Below are positions 1 to 7,588 of a stretch of DNA of 27,388 bases, one piece after another; the first letter of the stretch is position 1, and each line of letters starts with the position of its first letter. Below the pieces are notes generated by a model. That model ran no database searches, had not been told where the DNA came from, and worked only from the letters and a program-made list of their open reading frames with translations. The stretch is from the NCBI GenBank assembly GCA_964404205.1, contig CAYOJD010000030.1, forward strand, positions 1 through 27,388. The letters run 5' to 3'. Position numbers and translations under genes: made by a program. This DNA is from CAZWBR01 sp964404205. Its GTDB lineage: Bacteria > Bacteroidota > Bacteroidia > Bacteroidales > Prolixibacteraceae.

Positions 1-484
1 CACACACTTTTGTCGGGATAAATAATGTTGACTGTTCAAGCTAAATAACGTAAAATTACCCACTTAATTTTCCTATGACTTAATCGCGATGCTTTGGGAG
101 TGGCGTGAGAGCTGCTCTAATGGGCTTAACGGTTCACCGGCCATCTACTCGATTTGTAGGGCGTTTTTTTATTTAATATCGATACGATTTGAGCTTATTT
201 TACACGGTAGAGATTCGTTAAAATGTCCTACACGGAAGTCTCCTGCCTTGCGGGACAAGTTGTTCAAAAACTGGTTTTCAAAAAATGTTTTGTTGAAAAT
301 AACCATTTGCAGATGATTTTAAATCGTTTAGGCAAGCGATAATTTACCGTCAGGAAAATGTATTTTATTGGTGGTTGAAAAATCGGAGTACTTTAAAAGG
401 CTCCAAAACAGCCGATAAAACAGATTTAAAACATCAAGGCAACAATATATATCCTAAATAAAGTACGAAATTAATGGGGTATTA
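1..484. other. Left-edge non-coding stretch, no gene recognised
   Basis: This AT-rich stretch has only short open frames with no recognisable protein content; the longest, a 75-codon frame at 89-316, has an implausible composition and no known family. Small hairpins can be drawn, for example TCCTGC(241-246) with GCGGGA(250-255), or alternatively TGTCC(224-228) with GGACA(253-257). I see no tRNA, rRNA or insertion-sequence ends. It may hold the 3' flank of a gene outside the window or a small RNA, but nothing supports a specific call. Confidence 0.5.
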
Positions 485-660
485 AATCCCTTTTGACGGG
501 GTATTGTCGTATCACGACCTGCAACCGCGAGGGCAGTTTGCCTGTTGCCGATCGGAACGGGCTCTTTTGTACGGGTTTCGCGGGTAAAGAGATGGGCAAG
601 CACAAAGTTTTATTATTATTGTAACCAATTTGAAGTTGAAACGAAGGGCTTCCACGGCCC
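485..660 (+). promoter_or_regulatory. Structured 5' leader candidate upstream of the YeiH-type transporter
   Basis: Several hairpins can be read in series on the plus strand. ATCCC(486-490) pairs with GGGGT(498-502). GTCGT(506-510) pairs with ACGAC(514-518) over a 3-nt loop. GCAAC(521-525) pairs with GTTGC(544-548) and encloses GGCA(532-535)/TGCC(539-542). CTCTTT(562-567) pairs with AAAGAG(586-591). GGGC(646-649) pairs with GCCC(657-660) just before the start codon at 675. No protein reading makes sense here and GC content is higher than in the DNA to the left. This could be a riboswitch, a leader RNA or a protein-binding site. I could not match it to a known riboswitch consensus, so the identity is open. 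Confidence 0.35.
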
Positions 661-674
661 AAAACTGCTGATTT

Positions 675-1922
675 ATGAATAAATGGAAGATTTCGGAGGA
701 CTGGACTGCCTCAGTAACAGGATGGTTTATCATCCTTTTGGTTGTTTTTCAGTTAAACCCCAACTGGCCAAAATTCCACTGGCCCGATGCCGACGCGCTG
801 ATGACCCAGGTTTTTTCGCTCGATAACGTGGGCCACGCCTTGCTGGTTTTTGGGTTTATGTTTCTGATGGCGTTGCTGGCCGGTATCATGGCCGGGAAGA
901 AGCTGGTTGCCGTACTGAGCAGTTTCCCGGTGGTATTCTTGCTTACCATATTGGCGATGGTGGTTGGCGGAAACAAGTTCCTGAAGGACTGGGGTTTCGA
1001 AACGGTAATCTTCAGCCTCTTGCTGGGGCTTTTTATCAGTAATATCTTCACCCTGCCCCAATGGCTGAAAGATTCGCTGACCTCTGAACTCTATGTCAAG
1101 ATTGGGTTGGTTATTTTGGGGACTTCGGTTCTCTTCAGCGACCTGTTGAAAGCCGGTTCGCTCGGGTTTATACAGGCTTGCCTTGTGGTGGTGGTGGTTT
1201 GGTACTTTTGTTTCTGGCTTTGCCGTAAACTGAAAATCGACAACGAGATGGCGCTGATGCTTTCGAGTGCGGTCTCCATCTGTGGGGTTTCGGCGGCGGT
1301 AGCCACTGCCGGGGCCATTAAAGGCGATAAAGCCAAGCTCTCGTATGTGGTTTCGCTGGTGCTGGTAGTGGCTGTGCCGATGATCCTGATAATGCCCGTG
1401 CTGGCCAAATGGATGGGATTGCCCGAAGATATTGCCGGTGCCTGGATTGGTGGTTCAATTGATACAACCGGTGCGGTGGCGGCTACCGGGGCCATTTATG
1501 GCGAAGAGGCGCTGCAAACGAGTACCATTGTGAAATTCTCGCAGAATGTATTGCTGGGTGTGGCCGCCTTTTTTATCAGCTTATACTGGTCGTACACCCA
1601 GAAAGAGGTGGAGGGGGAGAAGCCTACCCTCAAGGTGATTTGGCTCCGTTTCCCCAAATTTGTGGTGGGATTTGTGGCCGCTTCGGTCGTTTTCTCCTTC
1701 TGGGTGGCCCCCGAAGTGGTTTCGCAGGCGAAGCCTATCCTGAAAAATGTTCAGGGGATGTGGTTTGCACTGGCATTTATGTCGATAGGGCTCGAAACCG
1801 ATTTCCGGCGACTGGTGACGACTGAAAATCGCCGGTCGACTTACGCCTTCCTGGTGGCCCAGCTTTTCAATGTGGCCTTTACCCTGCTGATAGCCTGGAT
1901 TTTGTTCGGATTGATGGACTGA
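675..1922 (+). CDS. YeiH/UPF0324-family putative sulfate exporter, integral membrane protein
   Basis: A 415-residue polytopic inner-membrane protein with about ten hydrophobic segments. It carries the two signature regions of the Cons_hypoth698 (YeiH) family: SICGVSAAVA at residues 201-210 and GGSIDTTGAVAATGA at 259-273, each next to membrane helices. The family is annotated as putative sulfate exporters, sometimes linked to sulfur compound metabolism, but transport substrates are poorly established. The protein is longer than the roughly 350 residues of E. coli YeiH, mainly through N-terminal and loop extensions (for example the hydrophilic loop around 307-320). It stands alone on the plus strand, behind a structured leader, and converges on the PH-domain gene. 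No Shine-Dalgarno is visible, which is normal for this phylum. Family call is confident; substrate is not. Confidence 0.85.
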   Translation: MNKWKISEDWTASVTGWFIILLVVFQLNPNWPKFHWPDADALMTQVFSLDNVGHALLVFGFMFLMALLAGIMAGKKLVAVLSSFPVVFLLTILAMVVGGNKFLKDWGFETVIFSLLLGLFISNIFTLPQWLKDSLTSELYVKIGLVILGTSVLFSDLLKAGSLGFIQACLVVVVVWYFCFWLCRKLKIDNEMALMLSSAVSICGVSAAVATAGAIKGDKAKLSYVVSLVLVVAVPMILIMPVLAKWMGLPEDIAGAWIGGSIDTTGAVAATGAIYGEEALQTSTIVKFSQNVLLGVAAFFISLYWSYTQKEVEGEKPTLKVIWLRFPKFVVGFVAASVVFSFWVAPEVVSQAKPILKNVQGMWFALAFMSIGLETDFRRLVTTENRRSTYAFLVAQLFNVAFTLLIAWILFGLMD

Positions 1923-2036
1923 TGGTTACACCATGCCGGGTAAACTAAATCCTTGCGCCGGGGCCAAGGGGCATCAAACTACCTTCGGGCAGCAATGGAT
2001 GGCATAACCCAAACGGGATGGCCAATGCCGGTATCG

Positions 2037-2417
2037 TTACTTCAACACATAGGTGGCCAGCACTTTTTGTACATCGTAAACATTGGCCGATTTGTTGAAC
2101 TGTTTCTGAATGCTGGGATGCTGTTCGCCCGAAATCCAGATTTTCAGTTCGGCATCCAGTTCGAAGGTGCCGGCCGTTTCGATACTGAAACGGGAGATGC
2201 TTTTGTAGTTGATCGATTTGATCTCGACCTTACTTCCGGTTAGCCCCTGCTTGTCGATTAGAATCAACCGTTTGGTGGTGAAGATAAAGAGATCCCTGAC
2301 GAGCTTAAAACCCAGTTCAATCTCTTCGCCGTCGATAAGCAGCTTGCCGTACTCTTTTTTTAATTCCTCAGGGTTTGCGGCCCCCGCGTTGCCCAGTAAT
2401 GCAGAAAATAGTCCCAT
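2037..2417 (-). CDS. Bacterial PH-domain protein (bPH_1-like)
   Basis: A 126-residue soluble protein with no signal peptide or membrane segment. The body from about residue 25 (LLIDGEEIELGFKLVRDLFIFTTKRLILID) to the end reads as one small beta-rich domain of the bacterial pleckstrin-homology type (PF08000), with the typical 'FTTKRLILID' strand pair followed by the 'IKSINYKSISRFSIETAG' strand and a C-terminal helix. Such proteins are usually short and cytoplasmic with unknown ligands. It starts 22 bp after the RNA methyltransferase gene and is likely the last gene of that transcript. The role here is unknown. Confidence 0.8.
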   Translation of the reverse strand: MGLFSALLGNAGAANPEELKKEYGKLLIDGEEIELGFKLVRDLFIFTTKRLILIDKQGLTGSKVEIKSINYKSISRFSIETAGTFELDAELKIWISGEQHPSIQKQFNKSANVYDVQKVLATYVLK

Positions 2418-2439
2418 AATTAGTTTGGTTGCGATAAGT

Positions 2440-3018
2440 TTATGCCTGATGGTTTATTTTATAAGACTCCCTTTTGATATTTTGAAATTCTTTGATTTTG
2501 TGGAAGATATCCCACAGGACAATGCCTGCGGTGACCGATACGTTGAACGAATGTTTGGTGCCATATTGGGGCAACTCGATGGCTTTGTCGCATTGGTCGA
2601 CCACCTCTTGCTGCACCCCTTTCACTTCGTTACCAAATATCAGGGCCAGCTTTTCGCCGGGGGCAGGGGCGAAGTGGTTCAGGTCGGTACTTCCGGCTAC
2701 CTGCTCGATGGCAATCAGGGTGTAGCCTTCGCCGCGCAGCATATCGATGGCCTCTGTGGTGGTGGGGTAGTGGCACCAGGCTACCGTATTCTCTGCCCCG
2801 AGGGCGGTTTTGCGTATCTCTTTGTCGGGTGGCGTAGCGGTAAAGCCGCAGAGTAATATTTGTTTGATCAGCAAGGCATCGCTGGTGCGGAAAATGGAAC
2901 CAATGTTGTGGCAACTGCGGATATTGTCGAGTACCACGACAACGGGTATTTTATCGGATGCTTTAAAATCGTCGACACTTAACCGGTCGAGTTCGTTATT
3001 TTCGAGTTTTCGTTTCAT
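2440..3018 (-). CDS. TrmH/SpoU-family RNA 2'-O-methyltransferase
   Basis: A 192-residue SPOUT-class methyltransferase that would transfer a methyl group from S-adenosylmethionine to a ribose 2'-OH in tRNA or rRNA. All three family motifs are present: motif 1 at residues 31-45 (DNIRSCHNIGSIFRT), motif 2 at 126-135 (LIFGNEVKGV, with Glu131) and motif 3 at 147-166 (IELPQYGTKHSFNVSVTAGI, forming the cofactor knot). There is no N-terminal substrate-binding domain of the RlmB type, so it is a minimal TrmH-like enzyme; the exact target RNA cannot be assigned. It lies 79 bp downstream of the arginine deiminase gene and 22 bp upstream of the PH-domain gene, all on the same strand. Confidence 0.88.
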   Translation of the reverse strand: MKRKLENNELDRLSVDDFKASDKIPVVVVLDNIRSCHNIGSIFRTSDALLIKQILLCGFTATPPDKEIRKTALGAENTVAWCHYPTTTEAIDMLRGEGYTLIAIEQVAGSTDLNHFAPAPGEKLALIFGNEVKGVQQEVVDQCDKAIELPQYGTKHSFNVSVTAGIVLWDIFHKIKEFQNIKRESYKINHQA

Positions 3019-3097
3019 CGCTTGCAGGTGAAAAAGTGAAACTGGAGCCTCCTGTTTTGACCGGGTTATCCGGAAGGAAACAGGCAGGGCTAAATTT

Positions 3098-4369
3098 TTA
3101 CCAATCGACCTTTGCCCGTCTGACGGGCATGGTCATACAACGAGCACCACCGCCACCGCGGGCCAGTTCGGAGCCGGCGATGGTGATTACGGCCCTCCGG
3201 TATTGGTTGATATCGGCTTTGCCATTGATGATGTCGGTGGCTTTTACCACTTCGAAACCGGCACGGCTCATCTCTTCGAGGGTATAATTGTTGCGCTCGT
3301 AGCCAATCACCTTTCCGGGTGCTATGGCAAAGAAGTTGGCGCCGCTGTGCCACTGTTCGCGTTCCATCACCCATTGGTCGCCATGGCCGCCACAGGTGAC
3401 CGGCTCGAGGTCGAAACCCACTTTGCCGAGTGCTTTCAACAGGTTTTCCTCTTCACTGATCGACACCACCTTGCCGTTGTCGATGGTAATTTTGATGGTG
3501 TGATATTTCGGATTCTTCAGGATAAGTGGTTCATAGACCATGCAGGCATTGCGGTCGAGAAAGGTGAAGGTCATATCGAGATGGATAAACGACTCGGGGG
3601 TATGGGGCAATTGCTGTACGATAATATGTTTGGGTCCCAGTTTTTTCTCTTTGATGATTTCGGCAATCAGGTCGATGCCTTCGGTTGAGGTACGGCATCC
3701 GGTACCGACCACAATCACATCGTCGCTGGCAATCTCTACATCGCCCCCTTCAATAGAGATGTTTTTGGCCATAGCCGGATGGAGCGCCAGTTGCTCGGGA
3801 TTATAGGTGTTTACCCCGAAAACGGGGTGTTCGCGGAAGATGGCTTCCATGATAAGCGATTCGCGCTCGCGCACCTTATTGGCCATTTTGCCCAGCAACA
3901 CTTCGTTCCACATGGTCATAGAGGCATCGCGGGTAAAGAGGAAGTTATGCAACGGACGGAGCGAATAACGCTCCTGGCTCAGGAACTTGGTGAGGTTGTC
4001 GCGGCGCAGCACCACCCCTTCAATCAGTTGTTTGGCCAGTTGCTCGGGCTGAAGGGAGAGCAGAAAGGCGGTGTCGTCGAAAGCCTCTTCCTGTTGACAG
4101 ATGGTACGTACCAGAAGCTCTTTACTCCTTGGGTTTTTCAGTACGCCAGCCAGCAATTCGGTTACTTCGAAAGTCTGGGTTACTTTTTTCAGCACCCCTT
4201 TCAGTTGGGTGTACTCTTTCGAGGCCACCGAGAGGTTAAGGATATCGCTGTAGAGGGCACGCTCTGCATTTTCAGGGGTCATATTTTCCACTTCGTGGCC
4301 GGGGGTATGCAGGATAACCCCTTCGAGACGACCAATTTCGGAAGATACATTGACCGCAAATTTTTCCAT
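3098..4369 (-). CDS. arcA: Arginine deiminase
   Basis: A 423-residue enzyme of the guanidino-group-modifying superfamily that would hydrolyse L-arginine to citrulline and ammonia in the cytoplasm. The signature positions are all visible: FTRD at residues 145-148, EGGD at 207-210, the catalytic His-x-Asp (His263, Asp265, in FIHLDM), and the nucleophilic Cys411 in the C-terminal GGGGARCMTMP motif. Length fits bacterial arginine deiminase (about 410 residues). No signal peptide, which argues against a secreted peptidylarginine deiminase. No ornithine carbamoyltransferase or carbamate kinase gene is adjacent, so whether it runs the classic ATP-yielding pathway cannot be told from here. A likely promoter sits at 4407-4423. 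The gene symbol is used by family; a related arginine dihydrolase-type role is possible. Confidence 0.85.
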   Translation of the reverse strand: MEKFAVNVSSEIGRLEGVILHTPGHEVENMTPENAERALYSDILNLSVASKEYTQLKGVLKKVTQTFEVTELLAGVLKNPRSKELLVRTICQQEEAFDDTAFLLSLQPEQLAKQLIEGVVLRRDNLTKFLSQERYSLRPLHNFLFTRDASMTMWNEVLLGKMANKVRERESLIMEAIFREHPVFGVNTYNPEQLALHPAMAKNISIEGGDVEIASDDVIVVGTGCRTSTEGIDLIAEIIKEKKLGPKHIIVQQLPHTPESFIHLDMTFTFLDRNACMVYEPLILKNPKYHTIKITIDNGKVVSISEEENLLKALGKVGFDLEPVTCGGHGDQWVMEREQWHSGANFFAIAPGKVIGYERNNYTLEEMSRAGFEVVKATDIINGKADINQYRRAVITIAGSELARGGGGARCMTMPVRRAKVDW

Positions 4370-4406
4370 AAAGGTTGTTTCGTTTTGTTGAAATCAATTC
4401 GTTGGG

Positions 4407-4423
4407 CAAAGATATCAAATTTA
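4407..4423 (-). promoter_or_regulatory. -7 boxes of the arginine deiminase promoter
   Basis: Read on the minus strand, TATCTTTG (4414-4407) and TAAATTTG (4423-4416) both match the Bacteroidota -7 consensus TAnnTTTG exactly. The nearer one would place transcription about 30 nt ahead of the arginine deiminase start at 4369. No clear -33 TTTG is present, so the choice between the two boxes is open. Confidence 0.45.
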
Positions 4424-4471
4424 GGCGACAGGCCTTGCCGGGCTTCGCCAGTATAATTTAAAAACCGAAAC

Positions 4472-4503
4472 TTGCGAAAAGGCGTGCGCGTTTATTAATT
4501 TTG
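4472..4503 (+). promoter_or_regulatory. Promoter of the DUF4294 gene
   Basis: A -33 TTG (4472-4474) and a perfect -7 box TAATTTTG (4496-4503) are separated by 21 bp, which fits the Bacteroidota housekeeping promoter. Transcription would begin near 4510, about 17 nt ahead of the start codon at 4527. Confidence 0.55.
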
Positions 4504-4526
4504 CACCCTAAAGAAGAATCTCCAGT

Positions 4527-5123
4527 ATGAGAATTTGGATAGTCACAATTGGTTTGTTGCTGGTTTCGGCTGTTGCCACAATGGGACAGCACCGTCCCGG
4601 TGTGGCCGATTCGTCGGGCCATCTTTTCATCACCGCCCCCGATTCCATCCCTCATATTAGCCTCAGCGAGATTCCGGTTTTCCCGTTCGACAAAAATAAA
4701 ATGACCAAGCGGCAACAGCGACAGTACAGTACGCTCGAAGCAAAGGTAAAGAAGGTCTATCCATTGGCTCAATTGGCCGAGATTAAGTTGCGGGAATACA
4801 ATCAGGTCTATACCAGTTTCAATACGGAACGGGAGCGTAAAGCCTATGTGAAAGGCATTGAGAAACAGCTTTTTGCCGAATTTGAGAGTCAGGTGCGCAA
4901 AATGAAGGTTTCTGAAGGGCGAATCCTGATCAAGTTGCTCGACCGGCAAACGGGCCAGTCGTCGTATGCCATTATCAAAGAGTTTAAGGGAGGGTTTAGT
5001 GCCTTTTTCTGGCAATCGGTTGCCAAACTTTTTGGGCACGACCTGAAAGCAGAGTACGATGCCATGGGCGAAGACCGGATGATTGAATATATTGTCTGGG
5101 AAATCGAAATGGGGCTGATTTAA
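4527..5123 (+). CDS. Secreted DUF4294-family protein
   Basis: A 198-residue protein with an N-terminal signal peptide (hydrophobic residues 3-18, likely cleavage after VATMGQ near residue 21). The conserved core spans about residues 65-195: a charged helical stretch (RQQRQYSTLEAKVKKVYPLA), then the region around 'LIKLLDRQTGQSSYAIIKEFKGG' and 'FFWQSVAKLFGHDLKAEYD'. These are features I associate with DUF4294, a family almost confined to Bacteroidota whose function is unknown. It would act in the periplasm or at the envelope. It has its own promoter, diverges from arginine deiminase and converges on the next gene with only 17 bp between stops. I cannot assign a function. Confidence 0.8.
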   Translation: MRIWIVTIGLLLVSAVATMGQHRPGVADSSGHLFITAPDSIPHISLSEIPVFPFDKNKMTKRQQRQYSTLEAKVKKVYPLAQLAEIKLREYNQVYTSFNTERERKAYVKGIEKQLFAEFESQVRKMKVSEGRILIKLLDRQTGQSSYAIIKEFKGGFSAFFWQSVAKLFGHDLKAEYDAMGEDRMIEYIVWEIEMGLI

Positions 5124-5140
5124 GCCCACCCTCCATCGAT

Positions 5141-6019
5141 TTAAATCACCATTGCTCTGGTTTCGAGCTTGGCTTTAATTTTTTCGAGCAGGTGAAAGGC
5201 CACCGTTTCATCTTTCAGGCTGAAGAACGGGGTCGAATGGGTCGATACCCTGCCAATAAAATCGTTAAGCTGAATGGCCAGCGGGTGGTCGGTTGTGTTT
5301 CGTGAAACGGCTGTGTTTCTTTGTTGGGGTACACTTTTGATATGGTTGTTCCCGAAGTCGATTTGCAGAAACTGCCCGTTTTTATGAACAGCCAGGCGAT
5401 GTTCTTTTTTATTTCCAATGGCCGAAAGGGTGATGGAGGCTGCCGATCCATTGTGAAAGCTGAGGTAGATATTGACCATGTCGGTTTTGCCTTCGTCAGA
5501 AGTGCTGCCGAAGACATTCAGCCGGTGAATATGGGTGCCGGCTATCCGTAGGGTAATCAGGATATTGTTGAAAATATTTTCCTGAAAATGACCGTACAGC
5601 AGGGGGTCGTAATGGTGAATTTCTACAAAGCCCGGTATGGTTGGATCGTCGTTTAATCTTTCGCGCAGCGGATGGAAGAGCAGGTCGTTGCGGATTTGGA
5701 TAGAGGTACCCCCTTCGTCGGCCAGTTCGCTCAGGCGATGGCGCTCGTTGCGGGTCATCTGCAGCTTATCGGTCAGAAAGAGGTGACAGCCATTTCGGAC
5801 AGCTTCCGAGAGAAAATTGAAATTGCAGTATTCCGGGTCGAGAATAATCAGCAGGTCGCTAATCATGCTGATGATTTCGGGCGAGAGTGATGTTTGATTG
5901 TCGGCATGATAGTTCGAGGAGTAGAAAATACCATTCCAGCTGATCTTTTCCTGTAGTTGTTGCAGGAGATCCGGAGGCAGGCTCCCTCTGTCGGGCGATA
6001 TGATGGCTGCGCTTAACAT
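5141..6019 (-). CDS. Degenerate Gfo/Idh/MocA-like protein
   Basis: A 292-residue soluble protein. Its layout resembles the Gfo/Idh/MocA oxidoreductase fold: an N-terminal alpha/beta half including LIILDPEYCNFNFLSEAV near residue 56, and a C-terminal beta-sheet half with 'LRIAGTHIHRLNVFG' near 157 and a following 'VNIYLSFHNGSAASITLSAIG' strand pair. However, the N-terminus (MLSAAIISPDRG) lacks the GxGxxG nucleotide-binding loop and I see no EKP motif. It may therefore not bind NAD(P) or may be non-enzymatic. The only candidate promoter box ends 7 bp from the start codon. I would call it a divergent member of the family with unknown activity; a hypothetical conserved protein is the safe alternative. 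Confidence 0.6.
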   Translation of the reverse strand: MLSAAIISPDRGSLPPDLLQQLQEKISWNGIFYSSNYHADNQTSLSPEIISMISDLLIILDPEYCNFNFLSEAVRNGCHLFLTDKLQMTRNERHRLSELADEGGTSIQIRNDLLFHPLRERLNDDPTIPGFVEIHHYDPLLYGHFQENIFNNILITLRIAGTHIHRLNVFGSTSDEGKTDMVNIYLSFHNGSAASITLSAIGNKKEHRLAVHKNGQFLQIDFGNNHIKSVPQQRNTAVSRNTTDHPLAIQLNDFIGRVSTHSTPFFSLKDETVAFHLLEKIKAKLETRAMVI

Positions 6020-6026
6020 CTTGATA

Positions 6027-6034
6027 CAAATATA
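6027..6034 (-). promoter_or_regulatory. -7 box close to the start of the Gfo/Idh/MocA-like gene
   Basis: On the minus strand TATATTTG (6034-6027) is an exact TAnnTTTG match, ending only 7 bp before the ATG at 6019. Initiation about 7 nt downstream of the box would give a nearly leaderless transcript. No -33 TTG is seen at normal spacing, so this is tentative. Confidence 0.3.
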
Positions 6035-6090
6035 GATTTATCGAACGCACATCATTCGCGATATTTCGGTTATTTATCAACTGCCTGATG

Positions 6091-6120
6091 TTGAAAAACC
6101 CGCTTTAAATGATATTTTTG
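6091..6120 (+). promoter_or_regulatory. Promoter of the protein-L-isoaspartate methyltransferase gene
   Basis: TTG (6091-6093) and TATTTTTG (6113-6120), 19 bp apart, match the Bacteroidota -33/-7 elements. The -7 box lies downstream of the first in-frame ATG at 6109, so that ATG would not be on the transcript; this favours the TTG start at 6148. Confidence 0.5.
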
Positions 6121-6147
6121 CCCGAGAGACATCAATTTCCTTACATT

Positions 6148-6789
6148 TTGGAAGATACATTCAGGCATAAAGGGTTACGCCGCAAGCTGGTCGAAGAGAT
6201 TAAAGCCAAGGGTATAACCGATGAGGCAGTATTGGCAGCCATTGGCCGGGTGCCGCGGCACCTTTTTATGGATACTGGTTTTATTCAGTTTGCTTATGTC
6301 GATAAGGCTTTTCCCATCGCTGCCGGCCAGACCATTTCACAACCTTACACCGTTGCATTTCAAAGTCAGGCACTGGAGCTGAAACGTTTCGACACCGTAT
6401 TGGAGGTAGGGACAGGTTCGGGCTATCAGGCTGCCGTATTGTGCGAACTGGGCGCTTCGGTCTACACCATCGAGCGGCAAAGGGCTTTATATGATTTTGC
6501 CCGCGAGCTGTTGCCTGCACTGGGTTACCGGCCTCAACTCTTTTATGGCGACGGTTATGCCGGACTGCCCACCTATGGGCCGTTCGACAAGATTATTGTT
6601 ACGGCGGGCGCCCCCTTTATTCCAAAGCCACTGCTCGAACAACTGAAGATTGGTGGCCGGATGGTTATCCCGGTAGGAAAAGATGGAAACCAGGTGATGA
6701 AGATTATCACCCGAGTCAGCGAAACCGACTTCCGTCAGCAGGATGGCGGCAACTTTGTGTTTGTGCCGCTGCTGGGGGGAACAGAATAA
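6148..6789 (+). CDS. pcm: Protein-L-isoaspartate O-methyltransferase
   Basis: This enzyme methylates L-isoaspartyl residues in damaged proteins using S-adenosylmethionine, starting their repair in the cytoplasm. Counting from the upstream ATG at 6109, the family motifs are ISQPYTVA (residues 76-83), the cofactor-binding VLEVGTGSGYQAA (97-109) and the GGRMVIPVG strand (about 182-190). I place the start at TTG 6148, giving about 213 residues that begin (M)EDTFRHKGLRRKLV, the way related proteins usually begin. The frame is open back to ATG 6109, but a well-formed promoter -7 box at 6113-6120 overlaps that extension. No gene partner: it diverges from the Gfo/Idh/MocA-like gene. Function is confident; start choice is moderately so. 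Confidence 0.88.
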   Translation: MEDTFRHKGLRRKLVEEIKAKGITDEAVLAAIGRVPRHLFMDTGFIQFAYVDKAFPIAAGQTISQPYTVAFQSQALELKRFDTVLEVGTGSGYQAAVLCELGASVYTIERQRALYDFARELLPALGYRPQLFYGDGYAGLPTYGPFDKIIVTAGAPFIPKPLLEQLKIGGRMVIPVGKDGNQVMKIITRVSETDFRQQDGGNFVFVPLLGGTE

Positions 6790-6907
6790 TCCGCCAGTGG
6801 GCGGACAGGTATATGATAAGTTAGAAATGATGAGGTATTAGAATGTCAGCATGCGAGAAAGAACCATATTGCTTCTGCCTTCCTGATACTGAATACTTGA
6901 TGCCAAA

Positions 6908-7543
6908 ATGAAGATACAAAAATTCACTTTTAATCCGGTCGGCGTGAATGCCATCGTAGCTTGGGACGAGACGCGGGAGTGTGTCATCATCGATCCGGCC
7001 TGTTTCTTTCCGCAGGAGGAGGCCAGGTTGAACCATTTTATCGAAGAGCATGATTTGAAACCGGTGCGGTTGCTCAATACGCATGGCCATTTCGACCATT
7101 TGCTGGGAAACGGTTTTGCCGAACGCACCTGGGCGTTGAAAACTGAAATCCATGAAGAGGATAACTTTCTGGTGGAGAATGCCACCCAAACGGCTATGAT
7201 GTTCGGGATGAACATTCCGAAACCACCGGCTGCAGGGCGTTTTCTTACGGAAGGCGAAACAATTGCGTTCGGCAACAGTATGCTGAAGGTGATTCACGTT
7301 CCGGGCCATTCGCCGGGCAGTGTCGCCTTTTACAACGAAGCCGACCAGTGCATCGTGGTGGGCGATATCCTTTTTAACGGGTCCATTGGCCGCACCGATT
7401 TGCCCCGCGGAAACCATCAGCAACTTATTTCAGGTATCAAGGAGAAGCTGCTGGTACTGCCCGACGAGGTGGTGGTCTATTCGGGCCACGGGCCGGAAAC
7501 GACCATTGGCGACGAGAAGTGGGGCAATCCCTACTTGTCGTAA
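6908..7543 (+). CDS. Metallo-beta-lactamase-fold hydrolase (glyoxalase II-like)
   Basis: A 211-residue cytoplasmic enzyme with the full metal-binding set of the fold: THGHFDH at residues 58-64, His134 in VPGHSPG, Asp153 in VGDILF, and His194 in YSGHGPET. The arrangement is that of short hydroxyacylglutathione-hydrolase-like proteins of about 210 residues, which are common in Bacteroidota that lack classical glutathione metabolism. It probably hydrolyses a thioester or related substrate; the true substrate is unknown. The ATG at 6908 is preceded by 118 bp after the isoaspartate methyltransferase gene, and it ends 113 bp before gcvP. It might be cotranscribed with either neighbour, but nothing links the functions. 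Confidence 0.85.
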   Translation: MKIQKFTFNPVGVNAIVAWDETRECVIIDPACFFPQEEARLNHFIEEHDLKPVRLLNTHGHFDHLLGNGFAERTWALKTEIHEEDNFLVENATQTAMMFGMNIPKPPAAGRFLTEGETIAFGNSMLKVIHVPGHSPGSVAFYNEADQCIVVGDILFNGSIGRTDLPRGNHQQLISGIKEKLLVLPDEVVVYSGHGPETTIGDEKWGNPYLS

Positions 7544-7588
7544 ATAAAAAAGCCGATGCAATATTGGTCGAGGTTATAAAAATCATTT

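Noticed and set aside
89..316. 75-codon open frame on the plus strand near the left edge
   Set aside because: Cys-, Ser- and Arg-rich composition with no recognisable domain, no promoter box, and surrounding DNA that looks non-coding.
481..660. SAM-type riboswitch upstream of the transporter
   Set aside because: The sequence around 521-560 has a vaguely similar GCAACC stretch, but the conserved core of the known SAM classes is not there.
2209..2856. 215-codon plus-strand frame across the PH-domain and methyltransferase genes
   Set aside because: Spans two real minus-strand genes and their junction; no coherent domain.
3098..4369. Secreted peptidylarginine deiminase
   Set aside because: No signal peptide and the motif layout (FTRD, EGGD, C-terminal GGGGARC) is that of free-arginine deiminases.
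3779..4456. 225-codon plus-strand frame opposite arginine deiminase
   Set aside because: It is the antisense shadow of a gene with all catalytic motifs; the translated product has no known features.
4458..5129. 223-codon minus-strand frame opposite the DUF4294 gene
   Set aside because: It covers the same bases as a gene with a signal peptide, promoter and recognisable family; the antisense product is implausible.
6790..6805. TCCGCC-AGTG-GGCGGA hairpin after pcm as a terminator
   Set aside because: The stem is only 6 bp and no T-run follows; could be a minor structure but evidence is too thin.
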